64,000 nucleotides of DNA from an uncultured Carboxylicivirga sp. (GCF_963668385.1 NZ_OY764327.1:5552501-5616500), one strand, 5' to 3'. Numbered from the stretch's first letter, positions 27,971 through 38,663 are shown. Notes: generated from the letters alone by a model not told the origin. Program-made: numbers and translations.

Positions 27971-29068
27971 ATGGAGATATTTTCAAACAATAATAGTTCA
28001 TTTAAAATAGATCGATACCCGGCAACCAACCTATCTTCGTTGAAGCCGTGGAATGCTGCTGACGAATACATTGTTTCTTACATCGAAGAACATAAACTGC
28101 AATCGCCAACTATTATTGTTAACGATCGCTTTGGATTTCTGCCACTGGCACTGCAAAATTTGAATCCAACCATCATAATTGATTATAAAAGTCAGGAGAA
28201 GGCTATCTTCAAAAATATAGCAACCAACAACATAGATACCAATAACTTTTCTTTTTCGAATATTCTATCAACTGATAATGCTGATTTTAATCTTGGAATT
28301 GTAAAGGTGCCCAAGTCGATGGAACTGTTTTCGTTGTATCTGCATCAATTATCACAGATCATTAATGCTGAAGGGACCGTTCTAAGTGGCTTTATGACAA
28401 AATATTTTACCCCATCAATGCTGGAAGTTGCCAATAAGTATTTTGGTAAGGTAGAGCAATCACTCGCATGGAAAAAATCCAGATTATTGATTCTTTCAGA
28501 TCCCATCAAAAAGCAGGAAGAATCATTAACCGAAACGATTCCATTGCCCAATGGTGAAAATCTAACTCAATATAAAGGTGTTTTTTCATCAAAAAAGATT
28601 GATGTTGGAACCCGATTTTTGCTTGAGCAATTAACCATTACCGAAAATGAAAATACGATCCTTGATTTGGCATGTGGAAATGGGATTATTGCTCATCAAT
28701 TATCAGAGCTAAAACCAAATGCCGAATTTCATTTGATGGATGATTTTTACCTGGCTGTTGAATCTGCAAAGCTGAATTTACCCAAAGCCAGTTGCCACTT
28801 CAATAACGAACTAAATGATTTTCAGGAAGGATTATTTGACCTGATTGTAACCAATCCTCCTTTTCATTTTGGGCATGAAACCAATATTGAAGTATCGCTT
28901 GATTTGTTTAAACAAACTTGCCGGTGTTTAAAAAGTACAGGTAGATTTGTAATTGTAGCCAATAAACATTTGAATTACAGTACTCACTTACGAAAGATCT
29001 ATCGTAACATTGTCATCACTGCTGAAAATGCCAAGTTTCAGATTATTGAGTGCCGGAATGTGATTTAA
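27971..29068 (+). CDS. rlmG: 23S rRNA guanine methyltransferase RlmG-like
   Basis: A 365-residue SAM-dependent methyltransferase. The N-terminal half matches the RlmG opening pattern (RYPATNLSSLKPWNAADEY and VNDRFGFLPLAL), part of the catalytically inactive first domain of the RsmC/RlmG family. The C-terminal half has the SAM motif ILDLACGNGIIAHQL and the base-flipping motif TNPPFHFGHE. E. coli RlmG methylates G1835 of 23S rRNA; RsmC would be the alternative, but the N-terminal match favours RlmG. It is convergent with the UvrD-like gene and the stop codons overlap. Confidence 0.85.
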   Translation: MEIFSNNNSSFKIDRYPATNLSSLKPWNAADEYIVSYIEEHKLQSPTIIVNDRFGFLPLALQNLNPTIIIDYKSQEKAIFKNIATNNIDTNNFSFSNILSTDNADFNLGIVKVPKSMELFSLYLHQLSQIINAEGTVLSGFMTKYFTPSMLEVANKYFGKVEQSLAWKKSRLLILSDPIKKQEESLTETIPLPNGENLTQYKGVFSSKKIDVGTRFLLEQLTITENENTILDLACGNGIIAHQLSELKPNAEFHLMDDFYLAVESAKLNLPKASCHFNNELNDFQEGLFDLIVTNPPFHFGHETNIEVSLDLFKQTCRCLKSTGRFVIVANKHLNYSTHLRKIYRNIVITAENAKFQIIECRNVI

Positions 29069-31335
29069 TCAACGCGCGTTAACAAAGCCTTGGCAAATGC
29101 TTTTGAAAAGGATTTTTCACCAATGGCTTCAAATGCGCAAATCAAATCAGTATCGGTAACAGAGGTAATAATTCCAGTGCCGTATTTCTTGTGTTTCACA
29201 CTTGAATCTACTGCCCACTCATCAGATGTAAGTTGTACAGATTCTTTGGCTTTATCTGATTCTGATATTTTTCTGTCCAATAAGGATTCAGGAATAGCAT
29301 TAAAAAAATACGAAGGTTCGGGCATTGCATTTCGGAACGATGGTTGAGCATGCCAGCCTATTTCCACTGCATCTTTCCCCCTTGTGATGGCAACAAACAA
29401 CAAGCGCTTTTCTTCTTTTAAATTCTGACTTCCCTGATGTTGTGTTAATGGAATAATACCCGTATTGGCACCAGCAATAAAAATACGATCGAACTCTAAA
29501 CCTTTGGCTGCATGAATGGTAAGCAAATGAACTCCTGAACCTTTTTCTTTAATTCGATCATTAATCATAAAAGTGCCTTCTAACACCACCTGATCGATAG
29601 CCATTTGAAATATTTCTTCTCGTTTACCCCAATTATTCTGCTTCATATAAAGCTGCAATTGCTGCCAGGCTATTTCAATCGACTTCAAATATTCGTTGTT
29701 ATGAATAGATGTGGGTTTCAACAAAAAACGAAGCCCTAAATAATCAATTAATTGATCTGAAGTAGCTTCTTTGTCTTCAATAAATTCATTAAAAAAGGAT
29801 TGAATCCTTTTTAATAGATGGATGTGTTCAACTGCTAACTTTTTACTTGTTTCGAGAAAATCAATCATTGCTTGTAAAGCACTTTCTTCGTTCTCTCTTT
29901 CGCGAAGTTCCTGAATCAGTTTTTTGGTTCTTTTTTGCGCTCCAAAGGTTTTATCACAAATAATGGCCAAACAGGCATCCACATCATTTGGATTACAACA
30001 TAATTTGAAAATTCGAAGTAAGAATGTCTGGGCTACATCATCGTATAATTCAATTCGTTTCCCTAGTTGAAAAGGAATTTTAGCTTGCGAAAAGATGGTC
30101 TCCACCACTTTAATCTGATCGTGAGTACGAAATAAAATGGCCACCTTATCCAATACAAAATCTTCTTTTTGCAGACTTATCATTTTTTCGCGCAGATAGA
30201 ATGCTTCCCCCTGATCATCGAAATGCCGAACCAAAGAGATGGGTGTTCCACCTGAACGAGTAGCTGTTAGGGAACTATTTTGTTCTGACAGTAACGTTTC
30301 TGCAGCCGAAATAATATTTTCGGTACTTCGGTAATTTTGTGGTAATTCCATCCACGTTGCATTCCAATCGGAATACACCTCTTTAAAAATATGCTCATTA
30401 CTTCCGCGCCAACCATAAATACTTTGATTAGGATCGCCCACCACAAAAACGCTCGATTTAGGTCCCCTTAAATTCTCAATAAAATCTAATTGAATTGGAT
30501 TACAATCCTGAAACTCATCTACTATTATCCATTGTGGTTGAAATGAAGAATGCGCTTTTATCAACTTATTGGAAAGCTCCAATAAATCATCAAAATCCAT
30601 ACTATTGATGACTTGTTTCTCAGCTTGAGCCAATTGAATAAGCTGCTTTAAATCATCCTCCTGCTTCATATTTCCCATCAAAACAGAACCATTCTCCGTA
30701 TAATTCTTCCAACGCTTGGTCAGTTGATTCTGATACTTAACAGTTAATCCTTCCTGTGTAATGATTCGCTCTAGAAACTCTTGTTTCTCCTGCTGATCCA
30801 TAATCATAAAACCAGGCTGAAATCCAAGTGTGGTAAGTTGAGGATGCTCTTCGAGCAGTTGACGTGCAACAGAGTGAAAAGTACCAAAATAACGTAACTG
30901 TTCTTTGAGATTGGTATTTAAATCACCTAAGAAAGAAGCTATTCGCTCTTTTATTTCACGAGCCGCCTTATTGGTAAAAGTCAACACCACCATCTGATTA
31001 AAAGGAATACCTTTAATAAAATGCAGGTAAAAAACTTTAGCTATCAGAACAGTTGTTTTTCCACTTCCTACCATTGCTGCCAGAATGGTATTTTGAGCCG
31101 GATGAAACACAGCATGACGCTGATGGGTATTCAAGCGATTAAAAGTAACACCTAGCTTTGGATTATTCTGGCGTATTTGTTCAATCTCTTGTGCATAATC
31201 GGAATGCGGATGATGAATATTGGGACTAAAAACAGGATTTAATGCGCGACCTTCAGCTTCGAAAGCATTAGCGATATGCCCCCACCCACTCTGAGAAGTT
31301 TTGTTTAACTGCGCATTAAGTCGTTTATATCTCAT
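29065..31335 (-). CDS. UvrD/PcrA-family SF1 helicase
   Basis: A 756-residue SF1A helicase. Motif I AMVGSGKTTVL, motif II VDEFQDCNPIQ, motif III GDPNQSIYGWRG, motif IV ILFRTHDQ and motif V LLTIHAAKGLEFDRIF are present. The N-terminus has about 60 extra residues before the Q motif (LNTHQRHAVFH). The C-terminal tail (KHKKYGTGIITSVTDTDL) resembles the RNA-polymerase-binding Tudor-like end of PcrA. No nuclease domain is present. Expected roles are DNA repair and clearing of replication or transcription blocks. Confidence 0.92.
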   Translation of the reverse strand: MRYKRLNAQLNKTSQSGWGHIANAFEAEGRALNPVFSPNIHHPHSDYAQEIEQIRQNNPKLGVTFNRLNTHQRHAVFHPAQNTILAAMVGSGKTTVLIAKVFYLHFIKGIPFNQMVVLTFTNKAAREIKERIASFLGDLNTNLKEQLRYFGTFHSVARQLLEEHPQLTTLGFQPGFMIMDQQEKQEFLERIITQEGLTVKYQNQLTKRWKNYTENGSVLMGNMKQEDDLKQLIQLAQAEKQVINSMDFDDLLELSNKLIKAHSSFQPQWIIVDEFQDCNPIQLDFIENLRGPKSSVFVVGDPNQSIYGWRGSNEHIFKEVYSDWNATWMELPQNYRSTENIISAAETLLSEQNSSLTATRSGGTPISLVRHFDDQGEAFYLREKMISLQKEDFVLDKVAILFRTHDQIKVVETIFSQAKIPFQLGKRIELYDDVAQTFLLRIFKLCCNPNDVDACLAIICDKTFGAQKRTKKLIQELRERENEESALQAMIDFLETSKKLAVEHIHLLKRIQSFFNEFIEDKEATSDQLIDYLGLRFLLKPTSIHNNEYLKSIEIAWQQLQLYMKQNNWGKREEIFQMAIDQVVLEGTFMINDRIKEKGSGVHLLTIHAAKGLEFDRIFIAGANTGIIPLTQHQGSQNLKEEKRLLFVAITRGKDAVEIGWHAQPSFRNAMPEPSYFFNAIPESLLDRKISESDKAKESVQLTSDEWAVDSSVKHKKYGTGIITSVTDTDLICAFEAIGEKSFSKAFAKALLTRVD

Positions 31336-31367
31336 TTTATTCTTCTACAATTTCATCAACCAACATG

Positions 31368-31399
31368 CAAAAATACTATTTAATCAGTCAACTGAACAA
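31368..31399 (-). promoter_or_regulatory. Promoter of the UvrD-like helicase gene
   Basis: Read on the - strand: TTG (31397-31399), 21-base spacer, TATTTTTG (31368-31375). This fits the Bacteroidota TTTG/TAnnTTTG arrangement and lies about 32 bases upstream of the ATG at 31335. Confidence 0.6.
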
Positions 31400-31441
31400 C
31401 ATCCTTTATGGTCATCGAAAAAAGTTACCCATATAAAATCA

Positions 31442-31475
31442 AATCGGGCTGTCTCATTTCTGAAACAGCCCGATT
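31442..31475 (-). terminator. Strong terminator after the GH27 gene
   Basis: A perfect 11-bp stem, AATCGGGCTGT (31442-31452) with ACAGCCCGATT (31465-31475), and a 12-base loop. It lies 36 bases after the stop of the GH27 gene on the - strand and before the helicase promoter. On the - strand it is followed by TTGATTTTAT. Confidence 0.8.
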
Positions 31476-31511
31476 AAAATCAGTTTTTAGGATGATCAAT
31501 AATCAACCATA

Positions 31512-33812
31512 TTATTTTTTTGAAATTCGGTAAAGACCTGCTCCATGTGCAGCAATTGATGGTTTGAATTCAGAACCTGAGAAACGTCCCAAATCTTCGT
31601 TCTTCCATAAATCGCGAATAACACATTCTCCATCAAACTCATACTCATTTAAGTTAACCGGAATGGTTACTTTATTATCCGATTTTGGATCGTGTGTGTA
31701 TACCAAAAATTCCATGGTTACGCCTTCGGCCTTTACTTTTACTTCATCATCAAAAGCACACAGCGCTTTAAATGTGGTATAACCTTCGGGCAAATCGAAT
31801 TCGATAATTGAATTGGAGTGAGTTCCAATACCCGTTTTGTATTTTTTACCAGCTACCGTTAACGCATTACCATCAATCGACTTATTTTTTTGAACTTCGC
31901 CCCAGCCACATGTTGCATTTGTCCAATCTAAATCGGCTAACGAAAGTGATTCGCCATTAGCTTTATAAATGGTTGGATTGATCCAATCAGCATGATCATT
32001 GTTAAAATTATCACCTGCATCGGTCACCACTAAGTAAAGCTTTTTAGCATTGGTAATGTCAGCCTCAATGTTTTTACCTTTTGGAAGTTTTTTACTGATA
32101 CGGCCTGTATTGGCAACCGCTTTTGACACATCAACAACACGTGGAGTTGGATCTTCAACCGCTAACATAAACTCAACCGTAGTACCACCTTGTACATCAG
32201 TAGCTGCCTTATCTAAACCGGCAAAACAAGTAAAACGCACTGTATTTTCAGGAATCTTGTACATGATAATAGATTGACTATGAGTACCAATTCCATTTTC
32301 GTATTCAACACCTTTTACATTTAAAGCAGTACCTGAAACGTTTTTGTTTACTGTAGCTTTACTCCATCCGGCAGTGGCATATTCCCACTCGAGATCTGTT
32401 AACTTGATTGTTTTTCCTGAAGCAAGTTCAATTTGTGGGTTAATCCAATCCGCATGATCCCAGCTAATTCCGTCACCTCCGTCATTCACAATTAAATAAA
32501 GTTCGGTGCTTCCTTCCGGAATTTTAACATCGATATCTTCACCAAAACCATCTGTTAATTGCGAAACAGTTCCGCTTCGATACAACAAACTTTGTGTTTT
32601 GATAAAACCATCTCCTTCGTTATTAAACAATGCAAGGAACAAATCACCATTAACAGGATCATTAGCAGTCCAGATGGTAATATTATCATCAGCCTTGTAT
32701 TGCCTATTATTTTCGGAATATTTATTTACATACAACACCTCTTCATTGGTAATCAAATCATTGGTAAATTGATCGTTATCGGGTAAATTACCACCAAACA
32801 TCAACGGAGATTTGAACATAGACCACAATGTCATCAATGAGTATTGCTCATCTTTGGTAAAGTTGGTGTAGCGATTCGTTGCTCTCTCACCGCGAATAAA
32901 TTTACCCAATGGAAGCATATCTGCATCAGGCCATGCACCTTTTGTAATATAAGGAGCCCATTTAGCACACATTCCGAATGAGTAGTTTAGTTGTGCCCAG
33001 TTATCCCAAAAATCGTCAATTGTACGCCACATATTTGCATGATTAGTAGCATGCTCATGCTGATCGATAGGAGTTGCACCAGGCGACATACTTAATACAA
33101 TTGGACGACCACAACCATCAATGGCATTACGTAACATTTCAATTTCATCGCTATGATATGGACGAGATAAATCATCAACCTTGATGTAATCTACCCCCCA
33201 CGAAGCATATAAATCTAAAATTGAATTATAGTATTCCTGACTACCTTTTTTACCTTTAACCACAGTGTAATTATCCTGTAACCAGGTACACTCCGATTCG
33301 GTTGAATAAATCTGGTCAGCTGTAACATCTGTTCCGGCAATTGGCATCTTATTAAACACGGCTTCTTTAGGTACTCCGCGCATAATATGTATACCAAATT
33401 TAAGACCTAAACCATGTATATAATCAGCCAAAGGTTTAAATCCGGCACCATCAACCGATGATGGAAAACGCTTTGGAGATGGCATATATCGTCCATACTC
33501 ATCCAACACAAAATCGGTTTTATCATATGGATTATAATGGCCTGTTGTTTGATTATCGGCATACCAACGAATATCAACAATAATATATTCCCAGCCTGCC
33601 TCTTTAAGATATTGTGCCATATAATCGGCATTGGCTTTAACCTCATCTTCAACTACCGATGGTCCAAAACAATCCCAGCTATTCCAACCCATTGGTGGGG
33701 TTTCGGCCCATTTATGAAACTCTTTTCTATCATCTGTATTTTTCTTACCAGGAGCTTCACAAGAGCATAACAGAATGACAGACAACAGATAAACAAAACT
33801 TGATTTTCTCAT
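31512..33812 (-). CDS. GH27-family alpha-galactosidase-like lipoprotein with two NPCBM domains
   Basis: A 766-residue secreted enzyme. The lipoprotein signal ends at Cys18 (LLCSC). The GH27 barrel begins TPPMGWNSWDCFG (38-50). The likely nucleophile is Asp213 in DYIKVDD and the acid/base Asp266 or 267 in MWRTIDDFWD. A C-terminal beta-sandwich follows, then two tandem NPCBM carbohydrate-binding modules (about 470-590 and 625-730), each with the 'GIGTHS' motif. GH27 members act on alpha-galactosides or beta-L-arabinopyranosides; the exact substrate cannot be called. It is in a cluster with an acetylesterase and a GH2 enzyme on the same strand, but with its own terminator. Confidence 0.9.
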   Translation of the reverse strand: MRKSSFVYLLSVILLCSCEAPGKKNTDDRKEFHKWAETPPMGWNSWDCFGPSVVEDEVKANADYMAQYLKEAGWEYIIVDIRWYADNQTTGHYNPYDKTDFVLDEYGRYMPSPKRFPSSVDGAGFKPLADYIHGLGLKFGIHIMRGVPKEAVFNKMPIAGTDVTADQIYSTESECTWLQDNYTVVKGKKGSQEYYNSILDLYASWGVDYIKVDDLSRPYHSDEIEMLRNAIDGCGRPIVLSMSPGATPIDQHEHATNHANMWRTIDDFWDNWAQLNYSFGMCAKWAPYITKGAWPDADMLPLGKFIRGERATNRYTNFTKDEQYSLMTLWSMFKSPLMFGGNLPDNDQFTNDLITNEEVLYVNKYSENNRQYKADDNITIWTANDPVNGDLFLALFNNEGDGFIKTQSLLYRSGTVSQLTDGFGEDIDVKIPEGSTELYLIVNDGGDGISWDHADWINPQIELASGKTIKLTDLEWEYATAGWSKATVNKNVSGTALNVKGVEYENGIGTHSQSIIMYKIPENTVRFTCFAGLDKAATDVQGGTTVEFMLAVEDPTPRVVDVSKAVANTGRISKKLPKGKNIEADITNAKKLYLVVTDAGDNFNNDHADWINPTIYKANGESLSLADLDWTNATCGWGEVQKNKSIDGNALTVAGKKYKTGIGTHSNSIIEFDLPEGYTTFKALCAFDDEVKVKAEGVTMEFLVYTHDPKSDNKVTIPVNLNEYEFDGECVIRDLWKNEDLGRFSGSEFKPSIAAHGAGLYRISKK

Positions 33813-33974
33813 TAATTAGTTTCTTTATTTTATATTGATTTCGATACTATTTGATACCTTTTTTAAAATGAGCCTTGAAGATATAAACTTTTCGTGTTTT
33901 CGTATCAATCATATGTTTATAATACTTACACTCTCCCCAATATCAAATCATTAAAAATAAAAAACAATTCATTT

Positions 33975-35483
33975 TTATAGTCCATCTCTTACATCTGTAC
34001 GGAATGGTATGGCGGGTAATTGAGCTTCGTTAATTAAATTGCCGTGAGTGATGTCGTTAAAATCGTAACGGGCAACCTGTGGATTTTTAACCTGATCATT
34101 GCTAAGAATAATTGTTTCTCCATCAATAATTGCATTTGCTTTATATAATTTGCCATCCTCACCTGCAATCTGAAAACTTTTTAATGCTTTGCCATCCGAT
34201 GCTTTTAAACCTTTGGCATGGTCAAACCATATTCGCAAGGTATTTCCTTCAATGGTCATTTGCCTGAAAAGAGGACCCGAAGCCACAATATCTTCACCGT
34301 ACACCAATTTACGGGCAGCTAATAAAAAGCGCTCACCCACATCTTGTTTATTTCTGAAATGAGCATTGGTTGAGTCACCAATATCGTAGGTGGCTATCAT
34401 TGCTGTATTGTACAATTTTAAAGCTTCGGTTTGAGATTCGCGTAAAACCGGCCAATAGGGGTGCTCCCACAGCGTTGACAATTGAGCATAAATAAATGGG
34501 AATTGCCCCTGGTTCCATTCTTCTCTCCACGCATTAATCATTTCAGAAAACAAATAACGATAACGGAAAGCCTGCTCTTTGTAGGCATTATTCTCGCCCT
34601 GATACCAAATTACACCTTGTATTGTATAATGACTGATGGGTGCCACTACCCCATTATAAATAGATGAGGGTTGATTTTTATTCTTACGTTTGGGTTCACG
34701 TGGTTCTTTAGGAATTTCCATGCCAGCTTTCTTCGCTTCTTTTGCCTTAACTTTCCAATCTGTCATCTGCTTTTCGTACTTGGCATATGCTTCAGGAAAA
34801 TCATGCTGATACTGTTTCCATTCATCCTGCCAGAATTTCAGACGAGGATCTCTTTCGTATGAAAAAGCAGGAGTCCAGGCCTCGCAACGGGTTGCACCCC
34901 ACGATGCATCAATTAATCCAACCGGAACCTTTAATTGTTGATGCAATCCTCTGGCAAAAAAATAACCACCACCTGTCATTTGGGCTACTGTTTTGGGCGA
35001 ACAAAGCACCCACTCGCCTTCAATATCCTCTTGCGGAAAATCTCTAAAACTTCTTTTTGCATCAAAAAAACGGATTTCAGGATAATCTGCACTCGCGATC
35101 TCTTCATCTGAATTATTAGATTTTTGTACCGACCATTCCATGTTTGACTGACCGGCAGCAAACCATACTTCACCAATAAGTATATTTTTAATGGTTAATT
35201 TGTTCTTTCCGGTAATTGTCATTGTAACCGATTCCGAAGCTTTTAACGGATGCAACCAAACCTGCCAGTTTCCATCAGCATCGGCCTCTACTTGTTGGGT
35301 TTGATTAAGAATACTTACGGTTACTGTTTCTCCAGCATCGGCTTTTCCCCAAATATGAACGGGCTTGCCTTGCTGAAGTACCATATTGTCTGATATTAAA
35401 GAGGGTAATGTAACTTTTGCCTGAGTAACAAAAGTGGATACAAAAAATAATGATACAATTGTTAGGATTTGATTACGATTCAT
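33975..35483 (-). CDS. Sialate O-acetylesterase-like SGNH esterase
   Basis: A 502-residue secreted protein with a signal peptide ending near TQA (position 22). A small N-terminal beta domain (about 25-105) precedes the SGNH/SASA fold. The catalytic serine is Ser113 in AAGQSNMEW; the oxyanion block is GVIWYQGENNA, and the Asp/His pair is probably in DIGDSTNAHFRNKQDVGERF. Family members deacetylate sialic acids or acetylated plant polysaccharides; in this cluster, removal of acetyl groups from a galactose-containing glycan is likely. No SusC/D partner is present. Confidence 0.9.
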   Translation of the reverse strand: MNRNQILTIVSLFFVSTFVTQAKVTLPSLISDNMVLQQGKPVHIWGKADAGETVTVSILNQTQQVEADADGNWQVWLHPLKASESVTMTITGKNKLTIKNILIGEVWFAAGQSNMEWSVQKSNNSDEEIASADYPEIRFFDAKRSFRDFPQEDIEGEWVLCSPKTVAQMTGGGYFFARGLHQQLKVPVGLIDASWGATRCEAWTPAFSYERDPRLKFWQDEWKQYQHDFPEAYAKYEKQMTDWKVKAKEAKKAGMEIPKEPREPKRKNKNQPSSIYNGVVAPISHYTIQGVIWYQGENNAYKEQAFRYRYLFSEMINAWREEWNQGQFPFIYAQLSTLWEHPYWPVLRESQTEALKLYNTAMIATYDIGDSTNAHFRNKQDVGERFLLAARKLVYGEDIVASGPLFRQMTIEGNTLRIWFDHAKGLKASDGKALKSFQIAGEDGKLYKANAIIDGETIILSNDQVKNPQVARYDFNDITHGNLINEAQLPAIPFRTDVRDGL

Positions 35484-35512
35484 GAATTTATTGGATTTAT
35501 TAAACTAAAAAT

Positions 35513-35542
35513 AAAAAGGCAGGTCAAAGAACCCACCCTTTT
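35513..35542 (-). terminator. Terminator after the GH2 gene
   Basis: AAAAAGGCAGGT (35513-35524) pairs imperfectly with ACCCACCCTTTT (35531-35542) around a six-base loop. Read on the - strand the stem is followed by a T-rich run. It lies about 64 bases after the GH2 stop. Confidence 0.6.
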
Positions 35543-35605
35543 ATATCAGCTAAAATTAACATTTTAAACTTAATTCAGTCAGGTAACAGTTATAAAACTC
35601 TACCC

Positions 35606-38600
35606 TTAGTTATTTACATATTTCGAAAATTCTACTTCGATAATGCGTAATTCACCTTTTACTTTTGCACCATTCGGGTCGCGATACAAATCTAATTCCT
35701 GATTATTATTAGCCGGATCCAGCTCTGTAATTTGACTAAAAGCATCATTCTCGGTATTGGCTCCAATGAGTTTAATAGTTACCTCATCGCCTTTTTTACC
35801 TTTTAATGGTAACCTTACATAACCCAGACTCAAAGGTGTTTTTGCTGAATAGGCCAATTCTCCATTCACCAAAATTTCAATTGGATATTGACGCCTTCTC
35901 CAACCGGTTAGTTTAATACAACACTCATCCAATTCAGTTTCTTTTTCGAGTTTATATTTCACCCAAGCTGTTTCGATGATGCCATCATTTCGCCATTCCG
36001 ATAATTCATTATCATCATAGCTTAAAGCAACATTATCATTGTTGTATCCGGCAACAGCACTTATAATCGGAACGGTTATGCGCGAAGGTGTAAATGATGC
36101 TCCTTTGGGAGTTGGACCTCTGTCAAGAAATACATTTAAACCATCAGATGAAAGCTCGGTTGATAAACCATCTTTCTCTTCAAACATTTTAGTACTGAAA
36201 CTTATTTCATTAGAAATCAATCCTTTGGCATTTGCTTTTACTTGAACTAACCCAGCTTTTGTTGTTGAACGAATCAATGCACGGTTAATACCACATTCAA
36301 CCGGCAACGACTGCGATAAGATATAGTTATCTTCACCTTGAGCAATGCCTCCCAACCACTGGCCTTCGCCAGATAATTCGAACCGAATCAAATCATTCGC
36401 TAACGGACATCTTCTTCCTTTTTCATCTACTACTTCCACCTGAATCATAGCCATATCAGCACCATCCGCTTTTGTGCCGGAAGGATTTTGGATAAGGCTC
36501 AATTGAATTTTAACGGGTACACCGACCGTTTCGATAGAATCCTGGCTTAAAACCTTACCTTCTTTATCGTACGAAACGGCTTCAATTACGCCTTCTTCCC
36601 ACTGAATGTCTTTAAATGTGTATAGAAAACGATAATCTTGTATACCCTTACCCATCGATTTATCGTTGATAAATAACTCGACCTCATCGCCTGACGAGAT
36701 TACATAAATAGCTTTTTTAACCGAATCGGTATAATTCCAATGCCCTACAATATGAGTTCGAGGCTTTTCTGTTTCAACCCATCCATCCCACATTACCTGA
36801 TGGGCGTAATAATTATCCTTTGGAATACGCATGGCATCTACCTCTCCACTTCGGCGATAATTTTCGGCACCTCTAAAATGCGTATTCGTATCAGAAAAGA
36901 TAATATTGACACCACCGGAACTAACACGTGTTCCTGTACCCGGACGCATTTCCCAAAACTCGTACCAGCGAATAATATTCTCTATGGCATGCGAATCCTG
37001 ATTGCGGTTGTAAGCAGTGGCATCTTTAATTTTGCTACCGCTCACATTCTCGCCATTCGTTCCTCCATCTCCATCTTTATGAAATGGATATGAATAATTA
37101 TCCCAATATTTCCTAAGGCCTTCGTCGCGCGAGTATTCCATTGCCCACATGGGTATATGAGCACTTTTGTTAATATAGAGCATTTCGCCACCATATTCGG
37201 CAACCTTACTATCCAACATTTCGCGCGAACCAATGGCTCGCCCTCCATGAGGATCGTAAAGATCTCTCACTTTCTTCAGCTCAGCCATATGTTCTTCGCT
37301 GATGGATTCATTTCCTCCCTCATAAAAAATAATACTCGGATTATTTCGATTATAGATAATAGCGTCTCTCATCAGTTCGACACGTTGATCCCAACGCCGA
37401 CCTTCCACATCTTTTTCGGCATCGCCGGCAGGCATTGCCTGAATTAATCCCACCCTGTCGCAACTCTCAATATCCTGCTTCCAGGGTGTAACGTGCATCC
37501 ATCGAACCGTATTACCATTACTTTCCACCATCATATGGTTGGTGTAATCGCTCATCCACGGCGGACACGACATACCAATGGCAGGCCACTCGTTACTGGT
37601 TCGTTGGGCATATCCTTTCACCATCAGAACTCTATCGTTCAGATAAAACATACCATCTTTAAAAGCTGTTTTTCTGAAACCCGTACGCGTAAATAACTCA
37701 TCAACACTTTTACCATTAATCAAAACGGATGTTTTAACATCGTATAAGTAACCATAACCCCAACTCCAGAAATGGATATTATCAACATCGTTTGATGCTT
37801 TTAAGACAGCTGTTTGATCTTTCTTTAAATTAGAACTTTCACCTATAAAGCTGCTTAACAATGTTCCATCCAACTCATATAAATCAACTTTTAACTGTAC
37901 GGTTTGATCTTTATCAGAAGCATTTTTAACCTCGGCTTCTGCATTTAGGTTGATGGTTTGCTTATCAATATTTATATCAGAAGCATAAATATATGTACCG
38001 GTGGTTTTTAAGTTAGAATATAATGGTAGTGTTTGATACACATCAGACATCACATGCAAATACACATTTTTAGGAATTCCTCCGTAATTAGCATTGAAAT
38101 TATCGTTATTCCACTGAAAATGGCTACCTGTTTCTCGTTCTTTATACTTCCAGTCGTTATCGGTTTTTACTGCAAAAATATTTTCTTTTTTACCGTAATG
38201 AAGGTACTCTGTAATATCAAAACCTACAGCCATCACACCATTCTCGTGATAACCCAGATAATGACCATTAATATAAAAGTCACCACCTTGCCTCACTCCC
38301 TCAAACTCGATAAAAACCTTTTTACCTTTTGCTGATTTTGGCATTTGAAAATGCTTGCGATACCACGCAATACCAGTTGATAAATCGTGGATTGATTTTT
38401 TATAAGCTTCCTCTTGATTCCAGGCATAAGGCAATGTTACTTTTTTCCAATCATTATCAGCCAAATTGATTAATTGGCCATTTGTAACATCGCCAACATT
38501 GATGAGCCATTGCGAGTTAAAGTTGTATTTAATTCTATTAATGTTTTCCGGTTTTGATTTACCCAGAACATTAAAGGTTGTAATCACTACAGTTAGCAGT

Positions 38601-38617
38601 AAAAGAAGGTATTTCAT
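35606..38617 (-). CDS. GH2-family glycoside hydrolase (beta-galactosidase-like)
   Basis: A 1003-residue secreted enzyme with a signal peptide (1-20). The jelly-roll sugar-binding domain (about 30-190) has the motif EGVRQGGDFYINGHYLGYH. An immunoglobulin-like domain follows (about 195-310), then the TIM barrel (about 315-600). The acid/base is Glu437 in YEGGNES; note Ser rather than Pro after it. C-terminal beta domains include a DUF4982-like segment and a discoidin/malectin-like end. GH2 covers beta-galactosidase, beta-mannosidase and beta-glucuronidase, and substrate specificity is not evident. It follows the SDR gene by 46 bases, probably as a two-gene operon. Confidence 0.9.
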   Translation of the reverse strand: MKYLLLLLTVVITTFNVLGKSKPENINRIKYNFNSQWLINVGDVTNGQLINLADNDWKKVTLPYAWNQEEAYKKSIHDLSTGIAWYRKHFQMPKSAKGKKVFIEFEGVRQGGDFYINGHYLGYHENGVMAVGFDITEYLHYGKKENIFAVKTDNDWKYKERETGSHFQWNNDNFNANYGGIPKNVYLHVMSDVYQTLPLYSNLKTTGTYIYASDINIDKQTINLNAEAEVKNASDKDQTVQLKVDLYELDGTLLSSFIGESSNLKKDQTAVLKASNDVDNIHFWSWGYGYLYDVKTSVLINGKSVDELFTRTGFRKTAFKDGMFYLNDRVLMVKGYAQRTSNEWPAIGMSCPPWMSDYTNHMMVESNGNTVRWMHVTPWKQDIESCDRVGLIQAMPAGDAEKDVEGRRWDQRVELMRDAIIYNRNNPSIIFYEGGNESISEEHMAELKKVRDLYDPHGGRAIGSREMLDSKVAEYGGEMLYINKSAHIPMWAMEYSRDEGLRKYWDNYSYPFHKDGDGGTNGENVSGSKIKDATAYNRNQDSHAIENIIRWYEFWEMRPGTGTRVSSGGVNIIFSDTNTHFRGAENYRRSGEVDAMRIPKDNYYAHQVMWDGWVETEKPRTHIVGHWNYTDSVKKAIYVISSGDEVELFINDKSMGKGIQDYRFLYTFKDIQWEEGVIEAVSYDKEGKVLSQDSIETVGVPVKIQLSLIQNPSGTKADGADMAMIQVEVVDEKGRRCPLANDLIRFELSGEGQWLGGIAQGEDNYILSQSLPVECGINRALIRSTTKAGLVQVKANAKGLISNEISFSTKMFEEKDGLSTELSSDGLNVFLDRGPTPKGASFTPSRITVPIISAVAGYNNDNVALSYDDNELSEWRNDGIIETAWVKYKLEKETELDECCIKLTGWRRRQYPIEILVNGELAYSAKTPLSLGYVRLPLKGKKGDEVTIKLIGANTENDAFSQITELDPANNNQELDLYRDPNGAKVKGELRIIEVEFSKYVNN

Positions 38618-38663
38618 AATTGAATTCAGGTTTATTATGTAAGGGATTTTTATTTAGTTGTTT

